A stretch of DNA of 41,734 bases from a virus, in IMG/VR virus record IMGVR_UViG_3300037141_000012, positions 1 through 41,734 of that record. The stretch is one strand, 5' to 3'. Within the stretch, counting starts at the first letter, position 1. The number at the start of each line of letters is the position of its first letter. Made by a program: the position numbers and the translations under genes. This document shows positions 5,772-13,119 of the stretch, one piece after another. Under the pieces are notes generated by a model that was not told where the DNA came from, ran no database searches, and saw nothing but the letters and a program-made list of their open reading frames with translations.

Positions 5772-6099
5772 TGGGCTTGCCCTTGGTCGGTTTCAGCATT
5801 GAGCCAAACGCTGGACGCCGCGGCCCGACCTGAACCCCCTCCAGTTCATGCACGATCCCATGCGACGCCACGGCTTCGACGCGCTGGCGCTTCGCAGGCA
5901 CAACCACCGTGCGCGCCCGTCCATGGGAGAACGAAGGCCCTCCCGGCTTGGGAACAGCAGGAACAGAGGCGCCACCACGCCCGTTGCGCCATGCATTGAC
6001 CAGAACGTCGGTCACCGTGATCCCCAACGTCCGCGCCTCAGAGCGCATCGCTTCGAGGTCGGGGGCGTCTACCCGTATGCTTATCAGCGTCTTTTTCAT
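5758..6099 (-). CDS. Ribbon-helix-helix type DNA-binding protein
   Basis: 113 aa. Start at 6099 gives MKKTLISIRVDAPDLEAMRS; a longer reading to 6183 would cross the operator. Residues 3-10 (KTLISIRV) form a basic beta strand, 12-27 a first helix, and TVTDVLVNAWRNG a second helix after a turn: the layout of a ribbon-helix-helix domain, which dimerises and reads the major groove with its strand. The rest (Pro/Gly/basic) is not recognised. First gene of its operon, directly downstream of an operator copy at 6123-6136, so autoregulation is plausible. Confidence 0.65.
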   Translation of the reverse strand: MKKTLISIRVDAPDLEAMRSEARTLGITVTDVLVNAWRNGRGGASVPAVPKPGGPSFSHGRARTVVVPAKRQRVEAVASHGIVHELEGVQVGPRRPAFGSMLKPTKGKPNAHR

Positions 6100-6122
6100 G
6101 GGCTGTATGTACACGAGAGTTA

Positions 6123-6136
6123 CGCTGATATCAACT
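6123..6136. promoter_or_regulatory. Operator-like palindrome before RHH gene
   Basis: TGATATCA at 6126-6133. Read leftward, TTGATA followed 17 bp later by TACATA could be a promoter whose -35 lies in the palindrome, about 30 bp before the regulator's start codon. Confidence 0.55.
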
Positions 6137-6196
6137 TGCGGAGTAGAACCCCGAGGGGGTAGAAACTTTTCAGTCGGTGACAATGCGGCGTTATCT

Positions 6197-6230
6197 GCCA
6201 GAGGAAATTCCCCGGGGCCTCCCCTCTGGC
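6197..6230. repeat. Inverted repeat, 8-bp stem
   Basis: GCCAGAGG (6197-6204) pairs with CCTCTGGC (6223-6230); the 18-nt loop contains CCCCGGGG. No T-run follows on either strand, so a simple intrinsic terminator is not supported. Confidence 0.5.
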
Positions 6231-6516
6231 CGACGTCGAACGATAATCGACAAAGTCGGGCTCATTTCAGAGAGGTTGCACCGACCCGCGTCTAAGCACG
6301 GCTCTGCAGGCCGATGGCGTGTGAACCTCTCCTCCCTTGCCCAGCCTTAATCCTGAGCCTATACGCGTTGAGACGCTCGGATTGCGCCCTCCCCATTTTC
6401 ACCGGGAACTATCCGGTTGACGTACCAGACGCTAAATGTAGTGTCCGCCAACCAACGATGCGTTCCCTAGGCCCTCTCCGTCGCGGCGTCAAAATTGAAG
6501 TGCGAAGGAGAGCGCC

Positions 6517-6732
6517 GTGGACGGTGAGAGCGAACTGGACACCAAAGAGATCGAGATCACGCCTGAGATGATCGAGGCGGGAGGCGAGGCTTTGGCCGGC
6601 TACAACCTTGATTTCTACGGGGAGGAAGACTGGGCTCGCTGGGTCTATGTCGCTATGCGTCGGGCGAGTCGTAGGAAATCAGCGTCGACGAATGAGGGCG
6701 TTGCACATGGGCAAGCTCTAAGTCGAACCTAG
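6517..6732 (+). CDS. Small conserved-type phage protein, 71 aa
   Basis: GTG start behind AAGGAG (8-9 nt spacing). The segment EITPEMIEAGGEALAGYN followed by DWARWVYVAMRR is a pattern I know from many phage small proteins (ITxEMxxAGxxAL... V-x-x-x-Y-x-AM). No role is established. First rightward gene after the divergent region, 99 bp before the small terminase. Confidence 0.75.
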   Translation: MDGESELDTKEIEITPEMIEAGGEALAGYNLDFYGEEDWARWVYVAMRRASRRKSASTNEGVAHGQALSRT

Positions 6733-6746
6733 CGGGACGGCATGAC

Positions 6747-6778
6747 TTGACCTCTAAATCTGATATCAAATCTATATG
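6747..6778 (+). promoter_or_regulatory. Putative promoter with operator before terminase genes
   Basis: TTGACC (6747-6752) followed by TGATATCA (6761-6768) and TCTATATG (6771-6778). -35 to TCTATA spacing is 18 bp; TTGACC also lies 11 bp before TATCAA, the same spacing as TTGTCG at the divergent 3528 site. The palindrome would let the early repressor silence the packaging/head operon. Promoter function is inferred. Confidence 0.5.
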
Positions 6779-6831
6779 TCGTGCTTTGGTACATCAACCG
6801 GATAGTTCCCTTTTCACGCGAGATTTCACGC

Positions 6832-7362
6832 ATGGCTCGCGACCCGGATGATCTCCTGGACATTAGCCCCGAACCAAAGCCAACCGTCGTCACCGACGAA
6901 ATTCTTGAGGAAATGTGCGCCCGTCTGACTGATGGTCAGAGCCTTCGTCGCATCTGCAACGACGCCCACATGCCCACACGGCAACAGGTCTTTAGATTGC
7001 TCGGCCGCCCTGGCCCTGAGAACCAACCGCTCCGCGACCATTACGCACGCGCGACCACAGCATCCGCGACCGCTTTCGCCGACACCATCGTCTATTACAA
7101 CGAAGAGGTTGCAGCCAAGCGGATGGACCCGGCGGCGGCTCGTGTGGCCATCGACGCTCTGAAATGGACGGCGGGCAAGCAGCAGCCGAAGAAGTACGGC
7201 GATGCCACGCAGATGAAGATTTCCGGCGCCGTGGGAACATTCGATCCAACCAAGATGGCGACCGATGATCTCACCAAGCTCCTCGCAATTGTTGACGGGT
7301 CTTCCTCCAGCGGAGGTGATGGCCCGGATGGTGAGGGAGGAACTGGCGAGGCGGAAGGCTGA
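6832..7362 (+). CDS. terS: Terminase small subunit
   Basis: 176 aa, start MARDPDDLLDISPEPK at 6832; a GTG at 6781 is in frame but lacks a ribosome site and overlaps the promoter. Residues ~22-62 form the DNA-recognition HTH typical of this TerS family (EEMCARLTDGQSLRRICNDA, then MPTRQQVFRLLG), followed by the oligomerisation part with RVAIDALKWTAGKQQPKKYG. TerS recognises phage DNA and presents it to the large subunit. The last ~20 residues are Gly/Asp/Glu-rich. The 3' end overlaps the large terminase frame. Confidence 0.9.
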   Translation: MARDPDDLLDISPEPKPTVVTDEILEEMCARLTDGQSLRRICNDAHMPTRQQVFRLLGRPGPENQPLRDHYARATTASATAFADTIVYYNEEVAAKRMDPAAARVAIDALKWTAGKQQPKKYGDATQMKISGAVGTFDPTKMATDDLTKLLAIVDGSSSSGGDGPDGEGGTGEAEG

Positions 7363-9898
7363 GACCGAGCGCCAGCGGGTTGAGCAGGACGCAGAGGCCA
7401 TCCGGGCGCGGTGCACGAGCTTCGCGGGCTTCGTCAAAGAGGCCTGGCACGTCATTGAGCCGAACACGACTTACGTGCCTTCTTGGCACATCAATGCCAT
7501 TTGTCTGCCTGGGGATACGGAGATCGCGACCGAACGCGGCCCAATGCAGATTGGTCAGATCGTCCGCACCGGGTGGGTTGGGAGGGTCCTAAGCGCGAAC
7601 CACCAAACAGGCGAACTTGAATGGCGCAAAATCACACGTCATATGCGGTCACCTAGAGATAGTATATTTGCCGTCGAGACCCAAAGTGGTTTAAGGTTTA
7701 AGGCGACCGGAAACCATCCTGTCTATGTTGCAGGTAAGGGCTATGTGCGAACTGACGAACTCAGAATCGGCGATCAAGTTGTCGAAATGCATGAACTGTG
7801 CGAAGCAGTTTGCGCCGAAAAGCACCAAGGGCATGTATTGCAGCAGGGCGTGCCACTACGCTCACCGGCGCGCGACGACCCTGGCGCAAAAGGGAACGAA
7901 TTGCAGTCATTGCGGAAAGCGGTTTCACCGCTCTCCCTCTCACATGATCGGCACATTCTGCTCGATGGAATGTTTCGGCCTTTGGAAGACGAAACCGGAA
8001 ACGCGGGCCTGTCCGAAGTGCGGCGGCGTGAAGTCGCCGGGCGCGAAGGGGTGCATGGCCTGCCGTGCAAAAGCACAGTTAAGGTCGGCGCCGACGCCAT
8101 GTCGCCAATGCGGGGCGCCGGTGTATCGAAGTCCAGCGAAGATGCGGGGCTCGGCAAGAACTCATGGGGTGTTTTGCAATCGAGATTGTCACGCCGCGTT
8201 CGTGGTTGGGCCGAACAATGCGGCCTACATCGACGGTCGGCAACCTGCGGCCTACGTGCGCGGATGGGACGCAGCGAAGCGGCGTGTGCTAAAGCGAGAT
8301 GGCCGCGTCTGCTTCATCTGTTCCGGAACCAAGCGTCTGGATGTGCATCACATAGATCGGAATCGAGGCAATCATCGGATGGACAATCTGGTGACCCTGT
8401 GCAGGCGATGCCATGCCAACCAGCACTTGCCTCCGCTGGAACTGGTTATGGCGCGTTCACGGGCGTTATCGCAGCAATTGAACGCGAAGTTCGGCGATCA
8501 GGTCCCCTTTTCAACCTAGAGGTTGAGGGCAATCACAACTACTTCGCCAACGGCGTCCTGGTGCATAACTGCGAACACCTTGAAGCCGTGAGCGCTGGGC
8601 GCATTACGCGCCTTCTGATCAACGTCCCGCCCGGGTCCAGCAAGAGCCTCCTGGTCAGCGTCCTATGGCCAGCGTGGGAGTGGGGACCGCTCGGCCGCCC
8701 ATGGCTGCGCTACCTGTCCACGTCGTTCAATGAAGTTCCGGTCAAGCGTGACACCCGCAAGATGCGCGACCTTGTGGATTCGGAGTGGTATCGAGCGCTC
8801 TGGCCAGAGGTAGTGTTGACGCGCCGCGGTGAACTGAGCTTCGCGAATTCGGCGACCGGCAACCGAGAGGGCGTTCCCTTCGGTTCTCTTACGAGTCAGC
8901 GGGGGGACCGCCTTACCTGCGACGATCTTCACTCAGTCGACACCGCCGAGTCCGCGGTTGAGCGCAACGCGACCACCAGGCGCTTTCGTGAGGGCGCCAC
9001 CAACCGCCTGAACGATCAGCAACGATCAGCCATCGTGGTCGTTATGCAGCGCCTCAACGAGGGCGATGTGAGCGGTGTGATCCTGTCCCTGGGCATGGAA
9101 TACGTCCACCTCATGATCCCGATGGAGTTCGAGCCTGACCGCCGGTGTATCACCTCGATCGGCTGGAAAGACCCCAGGACCCAGGACGGCGAACTCCTCG
9201 ACCCGATCCGCTTCCCGCGGGCCGAAGTCGAGAAGCTCAAGCGCGACATGGGGTCCTACGCCTACGCTGGCCAGTACCAGCAGCGCCCCGCCCCCCGCGA
9301 AGGCGCGATGTTCAACCGGGCATGGTTTGAGATCGTCAAGGCGACGCCAGCCAAGGTCCGCCGGGTGCGCAAGTGGGACCTGGCGGCCACCGTCCCCAAG
9401 GATGGCAGCGACCCCGACTGGACCGTGGGGCTGCTCATGGCTATCGACCAAGACGGCTTCGTCTACATCGAGCATATCGCCCGGATGCGGGTTTCATCCT
9501 TCAACGTCGAGCGAGCGATCAAGAACACGGCCGATCAGGACCGCGCGACTTACGGGCATGTGAAGATCCACATATCCGAAGACCCGGGGCAGGCGGGCAA
9601 GTCTCAGGCCGCGGCGATGGTCCGCTTGCTCGCTGGCCACGTCGTCATGACCGAGCGTGAGACCGGCCCAAAGGAAACGCGCGCCGAGCCCTTCGCCGCT
9701 CAGGCCGAGGCTGGGAACGTCAAGTTGCTGCAGGGCGACTGGAACGAAGCCTTCCTGGGCGAACTTGAGGTTTTCCCCATGGGCGGCCACGACGATCAGG
9801 TCGACGCCGCCAGCGGGGCCTACGCCACCCTCGCGATGAAGCGCCCGCTCTACATCAGCGACAAGATGCTCCAGCGCTCGGCGATGCAGCGGGGCTGA
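7265..9898 (+). CDS. terL: Terminase large subunit, interrupted by an intein
   Basis: 877-codon precursor; residues 80-435 are an intein, leaving a 521-aa mature protein of normal TerL length. N-extein has the WHINAI segment typical just before the ATPase. C-extein has Walker A-like VPPGSSKS (454-461), Walker B LTCDD (550-554), and nuclease-domain acids KWDLAA (D705), SEDPGQAG (E772) and GGHDDQVDA (D843, D844). It packages DNA into proheads and cuts it. 7265 is the outermost ATG; 7319 or 7328, near a GGAGG, may be the true start. Activity should depend on intein removal, because the insertion lies ~20 residues before Walker A. Confidence 0.93.
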   Translation: MISPSSSQLLTGLPPAEVMARMVREELARRKAETERQRVEQDAEAIRARCTSFAGFVKEAWHVIEPNTTYVPSWHINAICLPGDTEIATERGPMQIGQIVRTGWVGRVLSANHQTGELEWRKITRHMRSPRDSIFAVETQSGLRFKATGNHPVYVAGKGYVRTDELRIGDQVVEMHELCEAVCAEKHQGHVLQQGVPLRSPARDDPGAKGNELQSLRKAVSPLSLSHDRHILLDGMFRPLEDETGNAGLSEVRRREVAGREGVHGLPCKSTVKVGADAMSPMRGAGVSKSSEDAGLGKNSWGVLQSRLSRRVRGWAEQCGLHRRSATCGLRARMGRSEAACAKARWPRLLHLFRNQASGCASHRSESRQSSDGQSGDPVQAMPCQPALASAGTGYGAFTGVIAAIEREVRRSGPLFNLEVEGNHNYFANGVLVHNCEHLEAVSAGRITRLLINVPPGSSKSLLVSVLWPAWEWGPLGRPWLRYLSTSFNEVPVKRDTRKMRDLVDSEWYRALWPEVVLTRRGELSFANSATGNREGVPFGSLTSQRGDRLTCDDLHSVDTAESAVERNATTRRFREGATNRLNDQQRSAIVVVMQRLNEGDVSGVILSLGMEYVHLMIPMEFEPDRRCITSIGWKDPRTQDGELLDPIRFPRAEVEKLKRDMGSYAYAGQYQQRPAPREGAMFNRAWFEIVKATPAKVRRVRKWDLAATVPKDGSDPDWTVGLLMAIDQDGFVYIEHIARMRVSSFNVERAIKNTADQDRATYGHVKIHISEDPGQAGKSQAAAMVRLLAGHVVMTERETGPKETRAEPFAAQAEAGNVKLLQGDWNEAFLGELEVFPMGGHDDQVDAASGAYATLAMKRPLYISDKMLQRSAMQRG
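7502..8569 (+). mobile_element. Intein in large terminase with out-of-frame endonuclease
   Basis: 356 codons in the TerL frame. Block A: CLPGDTEIATERG with C80 as the first residue. Block B: ATGNHPVYV with T148 and H151. Block F/G: LFNLEVEGNHNYFANG then VLVHN ending in H434-N435, followed by extein C436. All splicing residues are present. Between about residues 175 and 398 the TerL frame is low-quality sequence (Ser/Arg/Gly-rich, no endonuclease motif), merely free of stops, because this DNA encodes the HNH protein in the +1 frame. So this is functionally a mini-intein with a long linker. Confidence 0.93.
7743..8519 (+). CDS. HNH homing endonuclease nested in intein, +1 frame
   Basis: 258 aa from ATG 7743 (an ATG at 7725 is also in frame; a later one at 7791 would lose the first Cys of the first zinc knuckle). 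Four C-x2-C...C-x2/3-C zinc knuckles (starting CMNC, CSHC, CPKC, CRQC) precede a classical HNH domain: WDAAKRRVLKRDGRVCFIC, then LDVHHIDRNRGNHRMDNL, then TLCRRCH. This is the nuclease expected of an intein, but it is encoded out of frame with TerL. Its first ~15 codons overlap intein block B-side strands and its last ~19 overlap the strand before block F. AGGTAAGG upstream is a weak ribosome site. Expression by internal initiation is inferred. Confidence 0.88.
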   Translation: MCELTNSESAIKLSKCMNCAKQFAPKSTKGMYCSRACHYAHRRATTLAQKGTNCSHCGKRFHRSPSHMIGTFCSMECFGLWKTKPETRACPKCGGVKSPGAKGCMACRAKAQLRSAPTPCRQCGAPVYRSPAKMRGSARTHGVFCNRDCHAAFVVGPNNAAYIDGRQPAAYVRGWDAAKRRVLKRDGRVCFICSGTKRLDVHHIDRNRGNHRMDNLVTLCRRCHANQHLPPLELVMARSRALSQQLNAKFGDQVPFST

Positions 9899-9918
9899 TC
9901 CACCCGCCAATCTGTCAC

Positions 9919-9937
9919 GGAGGCCGCGTTGACCTCC
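9919..9937 (+). promoter_or_regulatory. Hairpin masking a ribosome site
   Basis: GGAGG (9919-9923) can pair with CCTCC (9933-9937), leaving the TTG start (9929) in the loop. The ribosome site of the following gene would be closed unless ribosomes ending terL open it. Confidence 0.4.
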
Positions 9938-10204
9938 ATGACCATGACGTTGATCACGATCGAAACCGAGGCTCTCCAAGACACGGCCAACGAACTGATC
10001 ATCTTGCGGCGCATCCTGGCGAGTAGGCATGGCGAACCGTTCCGGGCGCTTGACCGGCGCCTTGAAGCCCTCCCGGCCCTCACGCTCCCGACGCCCATCC
10101 ACCCGCTGCACTCTGACGACGGCTCATGTCAGTTCATGGTGCAGCCCCCGCAGGAATGGACCGACATCTTGATCCAAGCACGGGCTCTAGGGGTTCTGGT
10201 CTGA
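9929..10204 (+). CDS. Small phage protein, 91 aa
   Basis: TTG start 5 nt after GGAGG; an ATG at 9938 is the alternative. Starts MTSMTMTLITIETEALQDTA; a helical segment (residues ~15-45) is followed by a proline-rich stretch and a C-terminal helix (PQEWTDILIQARALGVLV). Lies between terL and the portal, stop overlapping the portal ATG (TGATG). No family recognised. Confidence 0.65.
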   Translation: MTSMTMTLITIETEALQDTANELIILRRILASRHGEPFRALDRRLEALPALTLPTPIHPLHSDDGSCQFMVQPPQEWTDILIQARALGVLV

Positions 10205-11976
10205 TGGCCAAGGGAAAGAAGGCCAAGCGGGCTCGCCAAGAAGCGCGGCGCGCGGCGCGCACGGCAGCGGTAGCCGCGCCGGCGGTCGAACATCCCCCCG
10301 TGGTCAAACTGAACATCCCGCCCCCGTGGAAGGTCACAGACGCCGCCTTGGCGATGAGCCGGCGCAAGACTGGCCAGCAATCCGATGTAATCCCGGTGAT
10401 CTTCGAGATGCCCAGGCATCCGCCGCATGTTGTTCCGGCCGGAACTCCCAAGCATGAAATCTTAGCCAATGATGAACAGATCATCGAGGTCAACGCCTGG
10501 GCTGGCCAACAGGCTTACGGCGGCGCCTATGCCAACGGCGTGATGTGGCTTGGCTATACCGAACTCGCGACCATGGCGGTCCGGACCGAGTATCGGCGCA
10601 TGGCGGAAGTCGTCGCGACCGAAGCCACGCGCAAGTGGATCAAGCTGCAGTCGGCATCCGCGAAGGGGAAGAACAAGGGCAAAGACCCGAAGGCCGGGAA
10701 AATCGCCGAGCTTGCCGCAGAACTGACGCGCCTCGATGTGCAGGGCGCATTCCGCAAGCTGATCGAACTGGACGGACTGTTTGGCCGCGCCCACCTCTAT
10801 CTCGACACGGGCGACACGGACAATCGCGAAGAACTCGTCATGCCGATTGGCAACGGGCGCTCTGCGGCCAGCGTGGCGAAGTTTGCCGGGCGCACGGGCT
10901 TCCTCCAGGCCGTGAAACCGGTCGAACCCGTGTGGTGCTACCCCGCGAAGTACAACGCGACCGATCCGCTCAAGCCCGACTGGTACAACCCGCAAAGCTG
11001 GTTCTGCCAGGGCAAGGAAATCCACTCGACGCGGCTGCTCCCGTTCGTCGGCCGTGAAGTGCCCGACCTTCTCAAGCCGAGCTATAGCTTTGGGGGCCTT
11101 TCGCTCTCACAGATGGTCAAGCCTTACGTCGACAACTGGTTGCGCACGCGCCAAGCCGTGGCGGACCTTATCTGGTCGTTCAGCGTGCGGGGCATCCAAA
11201 CCGACCTGTCGAACCTCATGGCGCTCGACGGCGACGCCATGTACAAGCGCGCCGCCTTCTTCGCGAATATCCAGACCAACCAGGGGATCATGCTCCTGGA
11301 CAAGGAGAGCGAGGAGTTCTTCAACGTCGTAACGCCGCTGGGGTCGCTCGATGCGCTCCAAAGCCAAGCGCTCGAACACATCTGTTCGGCGACCGGCATC
11401 CCGAGGATCAAATACACCGGCATCCAGCCAGCTGGCTTCAATGCCTCGTCAGATGGGGAAATCCGAGTCTGGCTCGATTGGGTCGCGGCCTTCCAAGAAA
11501 AATTCATGACCGCCAAGTTGGGCACTGTCCTGGATTTCGTCATGTTGTCGCTTTGGGGTGAGGTTGATCCTGATATCACTTTCGATTGGGAGAGCCTTGA
11601 GGAACTCGACGACAAGGAAATCGCCGAACGCGACAAGATGCGCGCCGACACGGCGACCGAGTACATCGAGGCTGGCGTTCTTGCACCGATAGATGAGCGG
11701 GCTCGCTTGAGCGATGACCCGGAGGGTGTTTATAGCGGCATCGACGTGGACGACCTCCCTGAGCAGCTCGACATGTTCGGCGAGGAAGGCGCGATGCCGG
11801 ACCTTGGGACTGGCGCGGGCCAACTAAGCGCCACAGAGCGCCCACCGCGCGACGATCGGAGCCGCGACAGATCGGATGAAGGTGATCGCGGTGCGCGGGG
11901 CGAACGGCCCGACCGTGACCGCTCTCGCCAAGACGGCGAACGCTCAGACAGGGCGCGCGAACCGCAGGACGCTTGA
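10204..11976 (+). CDS. Portal protein, DUF1073-like
   Basis: 590 aa, start MAKGKKAKRARQEARRAART overlapping the previous stop; the in-frame GTG at 10126 is not needed. A basic N-terminus (1-25) leads into a portal fold: YTELATMAVRTEYRRMAEVV, a helical stem region (YVDNWLRTRQAVADLIWSF), and GIPRIKYTGIQPAGFNASSD followed by VWLDWVAAFQEKF, as in DUF1073/Acb1-N-type portals. It forms the dodecameric ring through which DNA is packaged. The last ~50 residues are a Arg/Asp/Glu/Ser-rich tail (DRSRDRSDEGDRGARGERP) unusual in length. A TGATATCA at 11571-11578 lies inside the gene. Confidence 0.88.
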   Translation: MAKGKKAKRARQEARRAARTAAVAAPAVEHPPVVKLNIPPPWKVTDAALAMSRRKTGQQSDVIPVIFEMPRHPPHVVPAGTPKHEILANDEQIIEVNAWAGQQAYGGAYANGVMWLGYTELATMAVRTEYRRMAEVVATEATRKWIKLQSASAKGKNKGKDPKAGKIAELAAELTRLDVQGAFRKLIELDGLFGRAHLYLDTGDTDNREELVMPIGNGRSAASVAKFAGRTGFLQAVKPVEPVWCYPAKYNATDPLKPDWYNPQSWFCQGKEIHSTRLLPFVGREVPDLLKPSYSFGGLSLSQMVKPYVDNWLRTRQAVADLIWSFSVRGIQTDLSNLMALDGDAMYKRAAFFANIQTNQGIMLLDKESEEFFNVVTPLGSLDALQSQALEHICSATGIPRIKYTGIQPAGFNASSDGEIRVWLDWVAAFQEKFMTAKLGTVLDFVMLSLWGEVDPDITFDWESLEELDDKEIAERDKMRADTATEYIEAGVLAPIDERARLSDDPEGVYSGIDVDDLPEQLDMFGEEGAMPDLGTGAGQLSATERPPRDDRSRDRSDEGDRGARGERPDRDRSRQDGERSDRAREPQDA

Positions 11977-11999
11977 CGCATAGGCGCTCGCCGTCCACC

Positions 12000-12039
12000 C
12001 TTCTCCTACGGTTCCAACCATGGGGCCGGTTAGGAGAAG
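12000..12039 (+). promoter_or_regulatory. Stem-loop sequestering the next ribosome site
   Basis: CTTCTCCTA (12000-12008) is perfectly complementary to TAGGAGAAG (12031-12039), with an inner CGG/CCG stem. The right arm contains the AGGAG ribosome site of the gene starting at 12044, so folding should block translation. Confidence 0.6.
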
Positions 12040-12043
12040 ACAA

Positions 12044-12310
12044 ATGCTGATCGTGAAAGTTATGCACGGCGCCGAGACTCCCGGCCCCGATGGACCATGC
12101 AGCCTCTATGGCGATGTGTCGTCCGTCCACTTCCCCTCCGAGCGCGGCCAGCCCCTCAAGCTCTACCAGCGCGAGCCGGTCAAGACTGCGCTGGTCGGCG
12201 GCTTCGTCGAGAGCGAGCGGTTCGTCGACATCGACAGCGCGGTCTATGTGCTGAATGAGAATGGCAGGACGATATCATCGTTCAGGTGGCCTGAGCCGGC
12301 CGTGAAATAG
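12044..12310 (+). CDS. Small phage protein, 88 aa
   Basis: Starts MLIVKVMHGAETPGPDGPCS; AGGAG lies 7-8 nt upstream inside a strong hairpin. Predicted all-beta: strands around LIVKVMH, SVHFPSE, PVKTALVGGF, VYVLNENGRTISSFRW. The layout resembles small phage proteins encoded near portals, but no function is known. Regulation by the hairpin is inferred. Confidence 0.7.
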   Translation: MLIVKVMHGAETPGPDGPCSLYGDVSSVHFPSERGQPLKLYQREPVKTALVGGFVESERFVDIDSAVYVLNENGRTISSFRWPEPAVK

Positions 12311-12319
12311 GATACCGGG

Positions 12320-13117
12320 ATGGGCGTGGCGAAGAAGGAAAAGACCCTCCCGCCCGTCCATCCCAACTGCGGCGTGGAAATGGACTTCCGGCGTCGCCTT
12401 CTAAAAATAATTCGACAGATGAATGCAGACGTGACACAGACGCTCAGTGTCGCCTTTCGCGCCGACCCGCCAACCATCACCGCAAATGACGCCGATCCAG
12501 CCGACGCGCTCCGTAGGGCGATGGCGGACCTATCCAAGCGCTGGACCGCCCGCTTCGACGAAGCGGCCGAGGAATTGGCGGCCTACTTCGCCCAAGCGGC
12601 CTCGCAGCGGACCGATACCGCGCTCAAAGCGATCCTTCGGAAGGCCGGGATCAGCATCAAGTTCAAGTTGACGGCGGCGCAGCGCGATATCCTGAAAGCC
12701 ACGGTCAACGAAAGCGTGGCGCTCATTCGAAACCTTCCGGATCAATATCTGACCAGCGTGAACACGGCGGTCATGCAGTCGGTGAAGACTGGACGCGACC
12801 TGGGCGGCTTGACGGATGAACTCGCAAAAATCCACGGGATCAGCCGTCGGCGCGCCGCCACGATAAGCCGGGATCAGAATAACAAGGCCAGCGGAGCGTT
12901 GACGCGGGCTAGGTTCATCGAACTTGGCATAGTCGAGGCCGTATGGAAACATAGCCACGGCGGTCGCGTTCCTAGACCTGCCCACGTTGCTATGGATGGC
13001 AAGAAGTTCAACGTAAAAGAAGGAATGTACGACAGTAAAGAGGATCGCAATGTGCACCCTGGGGAATTGATAAATTGTCGCTGTACTAGCCGACCTATCA
13101 TTCCCTCGTTGTCGTAG
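12320..13117 (+). CDS. Mu gpF-like head morphogenesis (minor head) protein
   Basis: 265 aa, AGGA 8 nt upstream. The N-terminal two-thirds is helical. The C-terminal domain carries the family signature: SRRRAATISRDQNNKASGAL, WKHSHGGRVPRPAHVAMDGK, FNVKEGMY and HPGELINCRC (the conserved PGE-x-x-NCRC end). In Mu and SPP1 these proteins are minor capsid components needed for head assembly or DNA delivery. Placement directly after the portal is typical. Confidence 0.88.
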   Translation: MGVAKKEKTLPPVHPNCGVEMDFRRRLLKIIRQMNADVTQTLSVAFRADPPTITANDADPADALRRAMADLSKRWTARFDEAAEELAAYFAQAASQRTDTALKAILRKAGISIKFKLTAAQRDILKATVNESVALIRNLPDQYLTSVNTAVMQSVKTGRDLGGLTDELAKIHGISRRRAATISRDQNNKASGALTRARFIELGIVEAVWKHSHGGRVPRPAHVAMDGKKFNVKEGMYDSKEDRNVHPGELINCRCTSRPIIPSLS

Positions 13118-13119
13118 CT

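Larger units (their letters stand above)
6100..6516. promoter_or_regulatory. Divergent control region, non-coding
   Basis: 417 bp between the leftward regulator operon and the rightward genes. It holds the operator at 6123-6136, an inverted repeat at 6197-6230 and a possible rightward -35 (TTGACG, 6417-6422) without a convincing -10. Frames here have no good start, ribosome site or protein-like composition. Confidence 0.55.

Noticed and set aside
5758-6183. 141-aa extended version of the ribbon-helix-helix protein
   Set aside because: The extension would cross the operator and put extra residues before the ribbon strand.
6314-6571. 85-aa frame in the divergent region
   Set aside because: No ribosome site, low-quality Arg/Cys/Pro composition, and overlap with the better gene at 6517.
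7770-8450. An in-frame endonuclease domain of the intein in the TerL frame
   Set aside because: The TerL-frame sequence here has no LAGLIDADG or HNH motif; all nuclease motifs are in the +1 frame.
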